Shown here one piece after another: positions 53,018 through 61,827 of a stretch of DNA of 64,000 nt; the first letter of the stretch is position 1; each line of letters opens with the position of its first letter. The translations under genes were made by a program, and so were the position numbers. The notes beneath the pieces are model-generated. The model had not been told where the DNA came from and did not search any database. It worked only from the letters and a program-made list of their open reading frames with translations. Source of the DNA: Bradyrhizobium sp. CCBAU 53338 (GTDB lineage Bacteria > Pseudomonadota > Alphaproteobacteria > Rhizobiales > Xanthobacteraceae). The stretch is from contig NZ_CP030048.1 of NCBI RefSeq assembly GCF_015291665.1, positions 248,001 through 312,000 on the forward strand, given 5' to 3'.

Positions 53018-53830
53018 GTGGCTTATGAACACATTCTCTATGAGGTGAGCGACAAGATCGCGACCATCACGCTCAATCGTCCCGATCGCATGAATGCGTG
53101 GACGCCCATCATGGAGCGCGACGTGCGTCACGCGATGGAAGCCTCGAGCGCCGACGACAATGTCCGCGTCATCGTGCTGACAGGCGCGGGCCGAGCGTTT
53201 TGCGCCGGCGCCGACATGGATGCGCTGAAAGGGCTCGATCCCAACGACGTTAGGCGCGCTTCGAACCTGCCGCCCTTCGACATGAACCGCCGGCCGGACT
53301 GGCAGACGCGCTACGGCTTCTATCCGTCGATCGGAAAGCCCGTCATCGCGATGCTCAACGGCGCTACCGCGGGGATCGGTCTGGTCCACGCGCTCTATTG
53401 CGACCTGCGCTTTGCCGCCGACAATGCCGTGTTCACGACGGCCTTTGCGCGGCGCGGCCTGATTGCCGAGCACGGCATCAGCTGGATGCTGCCGCGTATC
53501 GTCGGTCACGCCAACGCGATGGATCTGCTGCTCTCGGCACGCCGCGTGGGAAGCGACGAGGCGCTGCGAATCGGACTGGTCAACCGGCTCTGCTCGCCCG
53601 AAAAGCTGCGTGAGGAGACCTACGCCTATGCCCGCGACCTCGCCGATTTCGTTTCGCCGAGCGCGATGGCCGTGATCAAGCGGCAGCTCTACGAGGTGCC
53701 GTTCCAGACGCTCGCCGAGGCCACGATCGAGGCCAACCGGGAGATGATGGTGGCGCTCAACGGCAGTGATTTCAGGGAGGGCGTCGCGAGTTTCATGGAG
53801 AAGCGACCGCCGAGGTTTACCGGGAAATAG
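53018..53830 (+). CDS. Enoyl-CoA hydratase family protein
   Basis: A 270-residue crotonase-fold enzyme. The oxyanion-hole segments are AFCAGADMDALKG and NGATAGIGLVHALYCDLRFA, and the active-site glutamate appears in ARRGLIAEHGISWMLPRIVG. This AEHG pattern is common in a large group of bacterial hydratases of undefined substrate. It probably acts in fatty-acid or aromatic beta-oxidation. The start is GTG 53018, decided by AAGGGAGAG just upstream. An inverted repeat at 52964-52980 may control it. Confidence 0.93.
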   Translation: MAYEHILYEVSDKIATITLNRPDRMNAWTPIMERDVRHAMEASSADDNVRVIVLTGAGRAFCAGADMDALKGLDPNDVRRASNLPPFDMNRRPDWQTRYGFYPSIGKPVIAMLNGATAGIGLVHALYCDLRFAADNAVFTTAFARRGLIAEHGISWMLPRIVGHANAMDLLLSARRVGSDEALRIGLVNRLCSPEKLREETYAYARDLADFVSPSAMAVIKRQLYEVPFQTLAEATIEANREMMVALNGSDFREGVASFMEKRPPRFTGK

Positions 53831-53844
53831 GGGGGAGAGGACAG

Positions 53845-53935
53845 TCCGTCTTCGCCCTGCGGGCTTCGCCGGACACCACGCTTCGCCCGTCAGGCTCCCC
53901 GTGGCTGCGCCACGCGTAGCCCGAAGGGCGAAGCG

Positions 53936-53939
<4 letters not shown>
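53845..53939. repeat. Long palindromic repeat fused to the 3' end of tRNA-Ala
   Basis: A perfect 14-bp inverted repeat, ACCACGCTTCGCCC (53875-53888) and GGGCGAAGCGTGGT (53926-53939), encloses a smaller hairpin GTGGC-TGC-GCCAC. Another small stem (GTCCG...CGGAC) precedes it. The right arm overlaps the discriminator and CCA end of the tRNA-Ala gene. Sequence and layout differ from the GTCATTCC family. Confidence 0.85.
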
Positions 53940-54011
<72 letters not shown>

Positions 54012-54212
54012 TTTTGCTGGCCGCTCTGGTAAACGCGGCCGACAACCGGGCGCCATTTAAGTCCCCGCCAAGGTCAAGTCAAGGACGGGTGTAACTGGGT
54101 TTTAGCCATTCCGGCACCGACTTCCCTTGTTTGGGCCGGGGGGAACCGATATCTAGCCATGATCACCCCATGACACTGTCCCAATGACACCGGCCCAGAG
54201 AGTGTTTCGCTG

Positions 54213-54503
54213 ATGCGCCCGATAGTCTTCATTCTGATCCAGATCATCAATCTCTACATCTATCTGCTGATCGCATCGGCAATCCTGTCCTGGTTGATCG
54301 CGTTCAACGTCGTGAACACCCGCAATCAGTTCGTCGGGGCGATCGCGGAGTTTCTCTATCGGATTACCGAACCGGTCCTGGGGCCTATCAGGCGCAGGCT
54401 CCCCAGCATGGGCGGTCTCGATATCTCCCCGATCGTCGCCTTCTTCATACTGTGGTTGATCCAGCTCTATCTTGCCGAGTACGTCTATCCGAACGTGCCC
54501 TAG
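54213..54503 (+). CDS. YggT-family membrane protein
   Basis: A 96-residue protein with two hydrophobic segments (about 3-27 and 70-90) joined by the family's conserved loop FLYRITEPVLGPIRRRLPSM and GGLDISPIVAFFIL. YggT proteins are linked to osmotic stress or cell-division membrane complexes in various bacteria, but the role is not settled. It precedes DUF167 (YggU), a pairing seen widely across bacteria and here followed by folD. Confidence 0.93.
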   Translation: MRPIVFILIQIINLYIYLLIASAILSWLIAFNVVNTRNQFVGAIAEFLYRITEPVLGPIRRRLPSMGGLDISPIVAFFILWLIQLYLAEYVYPNVP

Positions 54504-54537
54504 GCCGCCGGAACCATGATGGAGCCTTGATGGCCGC

Positions 54538-54864
54538 TTGACCGAACCCTGGCGTACATCCACCACGGGCGTCAGCGTCGCGTTGCGAGTGACTCCGCGT
54601 GGCGGACGTGACGGCATCGACGGGATCGAGCAGATGTCCGACGGCCGCAGCGTGCTGAAGGTGCGCGTGCGTGCCATCGCCGATGGCGGCGAGGCCAACC
54701 GCGCCGTTCTGGCGTTGCTGGCGAAATCGCTCGGCGTGCCCAAGGCCAGCGTCAGTCTCCTGTCGGGAGCGACGTCGCGGCTGAAGCAGGTGGCCATCGC
54801 GGGCGATCCGGCACGACTTGACGAAGCACTGCGCGCGCTCGCGTCGGTCAAATCGAAGAATTAG
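54538..54864 (+). CDS. DUF167 (YggU/UPF0235) family protein
   Basis: A 108-residue protein with the family core VALRVTPRGGRDGIDG, KVRVRAIADGGEANRAVLAL and LLSGATSRLKQVAI. The function is unknown, although the fold resembles small alpha/beta RNA-binding-like proteins. In-frame translation can start at TTG 54538. However, GGAG followed six bases later by an ATG at 54530 looks like the better start signal, and it runs out of frame into TGA after three codons. A small indel at the start, or a true TTG start, are both possible. Confidence 0.88.
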   Translation: MTEPWRTSTTGVSVALRVTPRGGRDGIDGIEQMSDGRSVLKVRVRAIADGGEANRAVLALLAKSLGVPKASVSLLSGATSRLKQVAIAGDPARLDEALRALASVKSKN

Positions 54865-54873
54865 GGAACTGAC

Positions 54874-55758
54874 ATGACGGCCAAGATCATCGACGGAAAA
54901 GTCATCGCGGCGGACCTTCGCGCACGCGTCGCCGAGGAAGTCGCCCGCGTCAAGCGCGATCACAATCTGGTGCCGGGCCTCGCCGTGGTCCTGGTCGGCA
55001 ATGATCCCGCCAGCGAAGTCTATGTCCGCTCCAAGCATACGCAGACCCAGGCGGCCGGCATGGCCTCGTTCGAGCACAAGCTGCCTGCGGACGTCTCGCA
55101 GGCAGACTTGCTCGCGGTGGTCGCGAAGCTCAACCGCGATCCCTCCGTACACGGCATCCTCGTGCAGCTGCCGCTTCCCAAGGGCTTGAACACCGAGGCC
55201 GTGATCAACGCCATCGATCCCGCCAAGGACGTCGACGGCCTGCATCCGAACAATGCCGGCCGTCTCGCCGGCGGCTTCGAGGCGCTGTCGCCCTGCACGC
55301 CGCTGGGCTGCATCATCCTGACCAAGAGCGTTCACCCTTCCCTCGAAGGCATGAGCGCCGTCGTGATCGGCCGCTCCAATCTGGTCGGCCGTCCGCTGGT
55401 GCAATTGCTGCTGAACGAGAACGCGACGGTGACGATCGCGCATTCGCGCTCGCGCGACCTGCCTGGGATCGTGAAGCAGGCCGATCTCGTCTATGCCGCG
55501 GTCGGCAGGCCCGAGATGGTGCGCGGCGACTGGCTGAAGCCGGGTGCGACCGTGATCGATATCGGCATCAACCGCATTCCGAAGGACGACGGCAAAACCC
55601 GCCTCGTCGGCGATGTCGCCTATCAGGAAGCGCTCGCAGTCGCCGGTGCGGTGACGCCGGTGCCGGGCGGCGTCGGCCAGATGACCGTCGCCTGCCTGCT
55701 GGTGAATACGCTGCGCGCGGCCTGCGCGATTGCGGGCCTGCCGAAGCCGGCGGTGTAG
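54874..55758 (+). CDS. folD: Methylenetetrahydrofolate dehydrogenase / methenyl-THF cyclohydrolase
   Basis: A 294-residue bifunctional enzyme. The catalytic lysine region is [32 protein letters not shown] and [12 protein letters not shown] form the folate pocket. [20 protein letters not shown] and [11 protein letters not shown] bind NADP+. It interconverts 5,10-methylene- and 10-formyl-THF, feeding purH among others. It starts 9 bp after DUF167 and ends 96 bp before the convergent ppa gene, with a palindromic repeat in between. Confidence 0.98.
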   Translation: MTAKIIDGKVIAADLRARVAEEVARVKRDHNLVPGLAVVLVGNDPASEVYVRSKHTQTQAAGMASFEHKLPADVSQADLLAVVAKLNRDPSVHGILVQLPLPKGLNTEAVINAIDPAKDVDGLHPNNAGRLAGGFEALSPCTPLGCIILTKSVHPSLEGMSAVVIGRSNLVGRPLVQLLLNENATVTIAHSRSRDLPGIVKQADLVYAAVGRPEMVRGDWLKPGATVIDIGINRIPKDDGKTRLVGDVAYQEALAVAGAVTPVPGGVGQMTVACLLVNTLRAACAIAGLPKPAV

Positions 55759-55760
55759 TT

Positions 55761-55852
55761 GTCATTCCGGGGCGATGCGTGGCATCGAACCCGGAATTTC
55801 GCGCCATAATTTCTGGATTCCTGGTTCGCGCCAAGGCGCGCCCCGGAATGAC
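55761..55852. repeat. Long palindromic repeat filling a convergent junction
   Basis: Outer arms GTCATTCCGGGG (55761-55772) and CCCCGGAATGAC (55841-55852) are perfect inverses, with smaller hairpins inside. The element occupies 92 of the 96 bp between the folD and ppa stop codons, so it must be their shared 3' end. Confidence 0.9.
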
Positions 55853-55854
55853 GA

Positions 55855-56391
55855 TCACGCTTTCTTCTTCTTCTCGCGCTCGATGCCTTCGAGGATCAGC
55901 TTCTGCGCTTCCTCGGGACCGCCCCAGCGCGTGATCTTCACCCACTTGCCCTTCTCGAGATCCTTGTAGTGCTCGAAGAAGTGCTGGATCTGCTGCAGCG
56001 TGATGTCGGGCAGGTCGGAATACGACCTCACCTTGTCGTAGCGCTGCGTCAGCTTCGACGACGGCACCGCCAGGATCTTCTCGTCGCCGCCGGCCTCGTC
56101 TTCCATGAACAGCACGCCGACCGGGCGCACGCTCATGACGGCGCCGGGGATGATGGCGCGGGTGTTGACGATCAGCACGTCGCAGGGGTCGCCGTCGTCG
56201 GACAGGGTGTGCGGGATGAAGCCGTAGTTACCGGGGTAACGCATCGGCGTGTAGAGGAAGCGGTCGACCACCAGCGTGCCGGCCTCCTTGTCCATCTCGT
56301 ATTTGATCGGTTCGCCACCCACGGGGACTTCGATGATGACGTTGACGTCCTCAGGGACGTTTTTCCCGATCGAGACCGCATCGATACGCAT
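55855..56391 (-). CDS. ppa: Inorganic pyrophosphatase (family I)
   Basis: A 178-residue soluble pyrophosphatase of the usual length. The family signature [11 protein letters not shown], with its three aspartates, is intact. [20 protein letters not shown] and [13 protein letters not shown] supply the remaining metal and phosphate ligands. It hydrolyses PPi from biosynthetic reactions with Mg2+. The C-terminus ends in a lysine run (EREKKKKA). ATG 56391 (MRIDAVSIG) is the normal family start; the open frame to 56478 is not used. Confidence 0.97.
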   Translation of the reverse strand: MRIDAVSIGKNVPEDVNVIIEVPVGGEPIKYEMDKEAGTLVVDRFLYTPMRYPGNYGFIPHTLSDDGDPCDVLIVNTRAIIPGAVMSVRPVGVLFMEDEAGGDEKILAVPSSKLTQRYDKVRSYSDLPDITLQQIQHFFEHYKDLEKGKWVKITRWGGPEEAQKLILEGIEREKKKKA

Positions 56392-56590
56392 TAGAAAGGC
56401 TCCGTTATTGCCGAAGTTAAATCTCGCCCGGCAGCGATTTTCGGCGCTGTCATACGCGGGCTTTGCCCGCTGATCCATCGTGTTTTTGTGAAAAAATGAA
56501 TCCCGCGATCACCGGCGCAACAGGCTGATGGTATCGACGGATGGGAAGTGCTGCGGCTTAAGGCGTCAGCAGCTCAAATCGGTCCGAACC

Positions 56591-57100
56591 TCAGTTGGCC
56601 CAGGCGAAGGCGACCTTGTCGAGCGACTTCGGTCCGAATCGCTCCGAGGAGCGCGCCACCATCCGGCCACCCAGGGCCCGGTAGAACTCGGTGGCGGGAT
56701 CGTTGTCCGAAAGCGCCCACACCACCATGCTCTTCAGATTGCTCTGCATGAGGTCGCGGCGGGCGGCGGTGAAAAGGCGGCGGCCGAAGCCGAGGCCCTG
56801 GAATTCCGGACGCAGGTAAAGCTCGTAGATCTCGCCGTCGAAATGCAGGCTGCGGGCACGATTGCGGCCGTAGTTCGCATAGCCCGCGATCTTGTCGCCG
56901 AACACGAGCACGCTGACGCGGCTGCCCTTGCGGATTGCGCTGTCCCACCACTGCGGACCGCGACGGTTGATCAGCTTTTCCAACTCGGCGCCGGGAATGA
57001 TGCCCTGATAGGCAGAACGCCACGCTTCGTCATGGGTGGACGCCACCGCAGTTGCATCTGCAGCTTTGGCCGGCCGGACCTCGATCAGGGTTGTGCTCAT
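56591..57100 (-). CDS. GNAT-family N-acetyltransferase
   Basis: A 169-residue acetyltransferase. IEVRPAKAADATAVASTHDE at the start and ELYLRPEFQGLGFGRRLFTA, with the acetyl-CoA binding Q/R-x-x-G-x-G/A pattern, define the fold. VVWALSDNDPATEFYRALGG is the usual C-terminal motif. The acceptor substrate is unknown. ATG 57100 is chosen because it places the fold correctly; ribosome-site evidence is weak. Confidence 0.92.
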   Translation of the reverse strand: MSTTLIEVRPAKAADATAVASTHDEAWRSAYQGIIPGAELEKLINRRGPQWWDSAIRKGSRVSVLVFGDKIAGYANYGRNRARSLHFDGEIYELYLRPEFQGLGFGRRLFTAARRDLMQSNLKSMVVWALSDNDPATEFYRALGGRMVARSSERFGPKSLDKVAFAWAN

Positions 57101-57191
57101 GAAGGCGATCAAACCAAGTCGCCGCGCCGGCGGCAAGACCTATCGTTAATTATCGGTTAACCTGTGGACTTTCTGCATCAGTATTTTCACC

Positions 57192-57329
57192 ATGTTGTAC
57201 CGAAAAAAGACAAGCGGCCGCGTCGAACGGCGCCGGCGTGCCGTACGTCGGTGCAAAACGGCTTTGCGACAACGAATGAACGGCGATGGCAGCGCAGAAA
57301 GTCCGCCCCAAATGATTCGTTCCTACTAG
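57192..57329 (+). CDS. Candidate small arginine-rich protein (45 residues), unproven
   Basis: An ATG-to-TAG frame codes 45 residues, starting MLYRKKTSGRVERRRRAV and ending QMIRSY. Fourteen residues are Arg or Lys against four acidic, giving a strongly basic N-terminal half. There is no good ribosome site and I recognise no family. It lies just upstream of the hydrolase gene at 57367 and could be a leader peptide, a small nucleic-acid-binding protein, or chance. Confidence 0.25.
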   Translation: MLYRKKTSGRVERRRRAVRRCKTALRQRMNGDGSAESPPQMIRSY

Positions 57330-57366
57330 TGTGGCCGTCGTTGTCCGTGCTCGCCTTCGGCAATTC

Positions 57367-58266
57367 ATGCGGCTCTTCAACGCGCTTGCGTTCCTGCCTC
57401 TGCTGGTTCTGCTGACTGCGTCGCCTGTGTGCGCGGGGGTCACGTTTGGGCCATCGGAACCAGAGGGTGAGCCGTTACGCCGGCAGGAATGGCGCGTGCC
57501 GTCGCCGGACACCGACATTGCCGCGCGTGCGTTGTTGTTTCGTCCCGCCGGCGCGGGTCCGTTCCGGCTTGCAGTGATCGCGCATGCGTCGACGCAGAAC
57601 GTGCTCCGTCGCGCGCAGATGCCGCAGCCGGAATATCGCGCACTCGCAGGGTTTCTCGTCGCACGCGGCTTCGCCGTGCTGGTGCCGGAGCGCCTCGGCC
57701 ATGGTGCGACCGGCGGCCGCTATGCCGAGGACCAGGGCGGTTGCGACGAGGCGGATTATGCACGCGCAGGCCGCGCCACGGCGGAAGAAATTTCGCTCGC
57801 GCTGGACTATCTGCGGAAGCAGGATTTTATTCGCAAGGATGCCGCCGTCGTGATCGGACATTCAGCAGGTGGCTGGGGCGCGCTGGCGCTGGCGAATGGC
57901 GATCCGAAAGAGATTTCAGCCATTATTGCATTTGCGCCCGGACGTGGCGGCCACGCCAACGACGAACCGAACAAGATCTGTGCGCCCCATACGCTGCTTG
58001 GCGCGGCTACCGAATTCGGCAAGGCGGCGCGTATTCCCGTAACATCATTGGTCGCAGCCAATGACAGCTATTTCGCGCCGGCGTTTTCGAAGGCACTCGC
58101 GGATGCGTTCCGCAGCGCAGGCGGCAAGGATGATCTTCGCACGCTGCCGGCCATCGGCAGCGAGGGGCACTGGATGATCGAGACCGAGGCTGGCGTCAAA
58201 GCGGCAGGCAGCGAGCTCGCGCGGGCGCTGAACCTGCTAGCGCCCGGGGCGACCAAAAAGCGATGA
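57367..58266 (+). CDS. Exported alpha/beta hydrolase of the dienelactone-hydrolase-like group
   Basis: A 299-residue protein with a signal peptide (about 1-22, ending SPVCAG). The alpha/beta fold shows LAVIAHASTQNVLRR, then GFAVLVPERLGHGATGGRY and the nucleophile elbow VVIGHSAGGWGALAL. The catalytic histidine is probably in GSEGHWMI. The substrate is unknown. ATG 57367 (MRLFNALAF) starts the signal peptide; an in-frame GTG at 57331 is less likely. Its stop overlaps the DUF2269 start (ATGA), so the genes are coupled. Confidence 0.85.
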   Translation: MRLFNALAFLPLLVLLTASPVCAGVTFGPSEPEGEPLRRQEWRVPSPDTDIAARALLFRPAGAGPFRLAVIAHASTQNVLRRAQMPQPEYRALAGFLVARGFAVLVPERLGHGATGGRYAEDQGGCDEADYARAGRATAEEISLALDYLRKQDFIRKDAAVVIGHSAGGWGALALANGDPKEISAIIAFAPGRGGHANDEPNKICAPHTLLGAATEFGKAARIPVTSLVAANDSYFAPAFSKALADAFRSAGGKDDLRTLPAIGSEGHWMIETEAGVKAAGSELARALNLLAPGATKKR

Positions 58267-58730
58267 CGCTGTACTTCCTGGTCAAATATCTGCATGTGCT
58301 CGGCGCCATCGTCATCCTCGGCACCGGAACCGGTATCGCCTTCTTCATGCTGATGGCGCATCGCACCGGTCATGCGGAGTTCATCGCGCGCACGGCTTCG
58401 GTCGTGGTGATTGCCGACGCGATCTTCACGCTGTCGGCGGTGATCCTGCAGCCGGTCACGGGCGGATTGCTGATGATACTTTCGGCTACCTCGATCACTG
58501 AACGCTGGATCCTCGTCTCGCTCGCGCTCTACGCCGTCGCGGGAATGTTCTGGATTCCCGTCGTCTTCATGCAGATCGAGATGCGCGATCTCGCGCGCAA
58601 GGCCGCCGAGCAGCACGTCGCGTTGCCGGATCGCTACTTCGTGCTGTTCCGCCGCTGGTTTGCGTTTGGCTTCCCCGGCTTCGGCGCCTCGATGCTGATC
58701 CTCTGGCTGATGATCGCAAAACCATTTTGA
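58263..58730 (+). CDS. DUF2269-family membrane protein
   Basis: A 155-residue protein with four membrane helices: KYLHVLGAIVILGTGTGIAF, then segments near 45-70, 80-102 and 130-150. The conserved histidine in K-x-L-H-V-L-G and the M-A-H-R-T-G loop are typical of the DUF2269 (predicted integral membrane) family. The function is unknown; histidines in helix 1 could bind haem or metal, but this is speculation. It sits in a tightly packed operon with an SDR/DoxX fusion and a DCC thiol oxidoreductase. Confidence 0.87.
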   Translation: MTLYFLVKYLHVLGAIVILGTGTGIAFFMLMAHRTGHAEFIARTASVVVIADAIFTLSAVILQPVTGGLLMILSATSITERWILVSLALYAVAGMFWIPVVFMQIEMRDLARKAAEQHVALPDRYFVLFRRWFAFGFPGFGASMLILWLMIAKPF

Positions 58731-58738
58731 AGGGCGCG

Positions 58739-60058
58739 ATGACCCAGCGAACCATTCTTGTGCTTGGCGCCTCCGGTTTGATCGGCCGATTCATCACCGA
58801 TGACCTGCGCGCGCGAGGGTTTCGCGTGGTTGGCCTCGCACGAAAGCTGTCGCCGCCGCAGAGGATGAGCACGCTCGATCTCGAGCTGCCGATCCTGACG
58901 CTCGATACGGCCGCGCTGATGCGCCTGATGAGCGAGCATGCCGTGGATGTCGTCGTGAACTGCCTCGGTGTGCTCCAGGACGGGCCCGGCGGCAACACTA
59001 GCGCCGTGCATCGCGATTTGGTTGCGCGTCTGCTTCAGACCATCGCCGGCAGCGGCCGCGCGATCCGGCTGGTGCATATCTCGATCCCCGGCACTGCGGA
59101 AGCCGATCGCACTGCCTTCGCCACGACCAAGCGCGAAGCCGACCGGCTGATTGCGGCATCGGGCATTCCCCACGCCATCCTGCGGCCCGGTTTCGTGGTG
59201 GCGCCGTCGGCCTATGGCGGCAGCGCCATGCTGCGCGCGCTTGCGGCCCTCCCGCTGGATCTTCCGGCTAAGGAGATGGCGACGCCATTCCAGCCCGTCG
59301 CAGTCGATGATATCTCCGCAACCATCGCCTGGCTCGCGGCGCGCGATATCGAAGATACGTCCGTAAAGGCGGTGAACTGGGACTTGATGCAATCCGGGCC
59401 GATCACGATGGCCGGTGTCATCGAGCAATTCCGATTTGCCTTCGGCACGGCCGGCTGGCCGCATGTCGCGATGCCGCCCTTCATGCTCGATCTCGGCGCA
59501 AGACTTGGCGATCTCGCCAGCACGCTCGGCTGGATGTCGCCGATGCGCTCCACCGCGATCGCCGAGCTGCGCCGCGGCGTAACGGGTGATCCCTCGGCCT
59601 GGACCGCCGCCACGGGGATCGTACCGAAAACGCTGGCTGACACGATCGGGCGCCATCCCGCCACCATCCAGGACAAATGGTTCGCGCGGCTGTTCCTGAT
59701 CAAGGCGCTGATCCTTGCCAGCCTGATCGCGTTCTGGCTGGTGTCCGGCTTCATCGCATTGTTCGTGTCCTACCGCGCTGCTGCCGGTATCCTGACCGCG
59801 CACGACTTCCCGCCCGCGCTGGTCGATCCCGTCACCATCGGCACCAGCCTGATGGACATGAGCATCGGCGTGCTGATCGCCTTCCGCCGCACGGCTGCGG
59901 TCGGCCTGGCTGCGGGCATCATAGCCTCGCTCGGCTATATGTTCGGCGCGGCAATCCTGACACCGGATCTCTGGATCGAGCCGCTCGGTGCGTTGGTGAA
60001 GACCGGGCCTGCGATCGTGCTGATGCTGGTCGCGCTTTTGACGCTGGATAATCGCTAA
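58739..60058 (+). CDS. SDR (NAD-binding) domain fused to a DoxX-like membrane domain
   Basis: A 439-residue fusion. Residues 1-300 are an atypical SDR/complex-I-subunit-like dehydrogenase (RTILVLGASGLIGRFITDDL; VVVNCLGVLQDGPGGNT; TKREADRLIAASGIPHAILR). Residues 315-435 hold four membrane helices with the DoxX-like pattern (RLFLIKALILASLIAFWLV). This combination suggests a membrane-bound dehydrogenase that might reduce quinone (inference). ATG 58739 follows AAGGG; the upstream TTG at 58727 overlaps the DUF2269 stop. The end overlaps the next start by one base. Confidence 0.9.
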   Translation: MTQRTILVLGASGLIGRFITDDLRARGFRVVGLARKLSPPQRMSTLDLELPILTLDTAALMRLMSEHAVDVVVNCLGVLQDGPGGNTSAVHRDLVARLLQTIAGSGRAIRLVHISIPGTAEADRTAFATTKREADRLIAASGIPHAILRPGFVVAPSAYGGSAMLRALAALPLDLPAKEMATPFQPVAVDDISATIAWLAARDIEDTSVKAVNWDLMQSGPITMAGVIEQFRFAFGTAGWPHVAMPPFMLDLGARLGDLASTLGWMSPMRSTAIAELRRGVTGDPSAWTAATGIVPKTLADTIGRHPATIQDKWFARLFLIKALILASLIAFWLVSGFIALFVSYRAAAGILTAHDFPPALVDPVTIGTSLMDMSIGVLIAFRRTAAVGLAAGIIASLGYMFGAAILTPDLWIEPLGALVKTGPAIVLMLVALLTLDNR

Positions 60059-60465
60059 TGAGCAAGTGGTCCGACGATGACGTGATCCTGTACGACGGCG
60101 TCTGCATCTTCTGCTCGTGCTGGGTGAGGTTCGTCGCGGCGCGCGACGCGGCCAAGCGGTTTCGCTTCACGCCGATCCAGTCGGACTATGGCGCGAAGCT
60201 CGCGCGGACCTTCGGCATCGATCCCGATGATCCTGACACTAATGCCGTCGTCCACGGCGGCGAAGCGTTCGTGAAATCGGACGCCGCGCTGACAGTGCTG
60301 TCGCAGCTTCCCGGCTGGGGCTGGGTGCGGATGCTGTTCGCCGTACCGAAGCCGCTGCGCGACCCCGTCTACAGCCTCATCGCGCGCAACCGCTATCGCA
60401 TCTTCGGGAAGTACGACGCGTGCTTCGTGCCCGATGCGGAGCTGCGGGCGCGCGTGATCGAGTAG
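60058..60465 (+). CDS. DCC-family (DUF393) thiol-disulfide oxidoreductase
   Basis: A 135-residue protein with the thioredoxin-like DUF393 signature ILYDGVCIFCSCWVRFVAAR; the redox cysteines are 16 and 19 in the D-G-V-C-x-x-C motif. LLFAVPKPLRDPVYSLIARN and YRIFGKYDACFVPD are the other conserved blocks. The partners of DCC proteins are unknown. The gene overlaps the SDR/DoxX stop (TAATG) and ends the hydrolase-DUF2269-SDR/DoxX-DCC operon. Confidence 0.93.
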   Translation: MSKWSDDDVILYDGVCIFCSCWVRFVAARDAAKRFRFTPIQSDYGAKLARTFGIDPDDPDTNAVVHGGEAFVKSDAALTVLSQLPGWGWVRMLFAVPKPLRDPVYSLIARNRYRIFGKYDACFVPDAELRARVIE

Positions 60466-60489
60466 CACTCGCAACGACGGAGCGTGCGG

Positions 60490-61734
60490 TTACGGCTTGC
60501 CAAGAGCCGCCAGCGCTTCCTTCGCCGCCCGCTCCCCACTGTCCCGTGCCCCGTGCGCCGTCGTGAAGAAACTCGGCGAGGTCGCCTCTCCCGCAAAGAA
60601 CAGTCGCCCGTCCACGGGCTCCGCCAGTACGGCGCGATCTCCGGCGTGACCGGGCAGCGCGTGCGAGTACGAGCCTCTTGCAAACGGATCATGCCCCCAG
60701 CGTGACTCATACAGCGGCTTCAGCTTGCGGCGGATGTCGTTGCCGAGGAAGCCGGCGATCTCGTCGATGCTGTGTGCGGCGATGGCACCCTCGCCGGCGG
60801 CTTCCAGCTGGCGGGCAAAACTGCCGCCGAAAAAGCCCTCGATGCAGGGCTGGCCGAACGGGCGGATGTGGTAGGTGCCCATCCCGGTGCGCATGGTGGC
60901 GCCGCGCAGGTTCCCTTCTTTCGGGAAAGCTTCGGCGCCGTCGAGCGCCAGCGTCACCTTGTCGTCGAGGCCGAGCGGCAGGCCGGCTGCGGCATCGATC
61001 TTGGCAGGGAGCGGCGGCGAGAAGCGGATCGCTTGGTCGGCGATCAGATTGGTCGGCACGGTGACGATCACCTTGTCGGCAGCAAGCGTGCCCTGTGATG
61101 TCTCGATGCGGATGCGCTTCGCTGAATGATCGATCAGCGTGACGTTGCAGTTCAGCGCCACCGGGCATGGCGCGCCATAGGCCGCGATGAGCGCGCCGTA
61201 GCCGCGGCGGACGCGCCAGTTGAGTTCGCTGTCCTCATAGGCGTCCCAGTCGAGCGTCGACATGTCCTCGAGCTCGCAGCCGTTGATGTAGGTCGAGATC
61301 GCGTCGATCATCGGATTCCAGCGATTGCCGGGCTCGAGGCTCAGGCTCGCGGGCTCGTCCGTGCCTTTCTGCGCGGCCTGCCAGAGCCGCTCGTAGAAGG
61401 CCTCCATCGCGCGCATGAAATCGTCGCGCTCGCCTTGCGGAAACGCATTGCCATAGGCGCGCTCGCGCCAGGGCGGCAGATCCTTGTTGAGCTCGAAACC
61501 GAGTTGCCTTGCGACGGCGACGAAGGAGTTCTTGTCCGCGGAGTGCAGCCAACCGCAGCCGACGTCGAAGGTCACGTCAGGTGAGGCTTGCACGGTCCAG
61601 GCGCGGCCGCCAAGCCGGTTGCGTGCCTCCAGCACGATCACACAGAGGCTGGAGCCCGCCAACGCGTGTGCTGCGCCAAGGCCGGCGGCACCGGCGCCGA
61701 TGATCGCGACGTCGACGGAGGAGGGCAAGGACAT
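60490..61734 (-). CDS. Flavin-containing amine oxidase family protein
   Basis: A 414-residue FAD protein of the monoamine/polyamine oxidase family. VDVAIIGAGAAGLGAAHALA and EARNRLGGRAWTVQ at the N-terminus bind FAD, and the C-terminal GRLFFAGEATSPSFFTTAHG binds its flavin ring. In between, VIVTVPTNLI is the typical strand. It would oxidise an amine with O2; polyamines or other amines are possible. It has no signal peptide. A palindrome lies between it and typA upstream. Confidence 0.9.
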   Translation of the reverse strand: MSLPSSVDVAIIGAGAAGLGAAHALAGSSLCVIVLEARNRLGGRAWTVQASPDVTFDVGCGWLHSADKNSFVAVARQLGFELNKDLPPWRERAYGNAFPQGERDDFMRAMEAFYERLWQAAQKGTDEPASLSLEPGNRWNPMIDAISTYINGCELEDMSTLDWDAYEDSELNWRVRRGYGALIAAYGAPCPVALNCNVTLIDHSAKRIRIETSQGTLAADKVIVTVPTNLIADQAIRFSPPLPAKIDAAAGLPLGLDDKVTLALDGAEAFPKEGNLRGATMRTGMGTYHIRPFGQPCIEGFFGGSFARQLEAAGEGAIAAHSIDEIAGFLGNDIRRKLKPLYESRWGHDPFARGSYSHALPGHAGDRAVLAEPVDGRLFFAGEATSPSFFTTAHGARDSGERAAKEALAALGKP

Positions 61735-61778
61735 GGGTGGGCTCTAGCACGTTCGCTGAAAGCCCACCACAAGACGAA

Positions 61779-61810
61779 CTGTCATCGCCCGGCAGCCGGG
61801 GCATGACAGT
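61779..61810. repeat. Short palindromic repeat (CTGTCAT type)
   Basis: An imperfect 15-bp inverted repeat runs from CTGTCATCGCCCGGC to GCCGGGGCATGACAG between typA and the amine oxidase gene. The arms resemble the GTCATTCCGG family, so it may be a diverged short copy. Confidence 0.55.
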
Positions 61811-61827
61811 GAGTGAGACCGGCGGCC

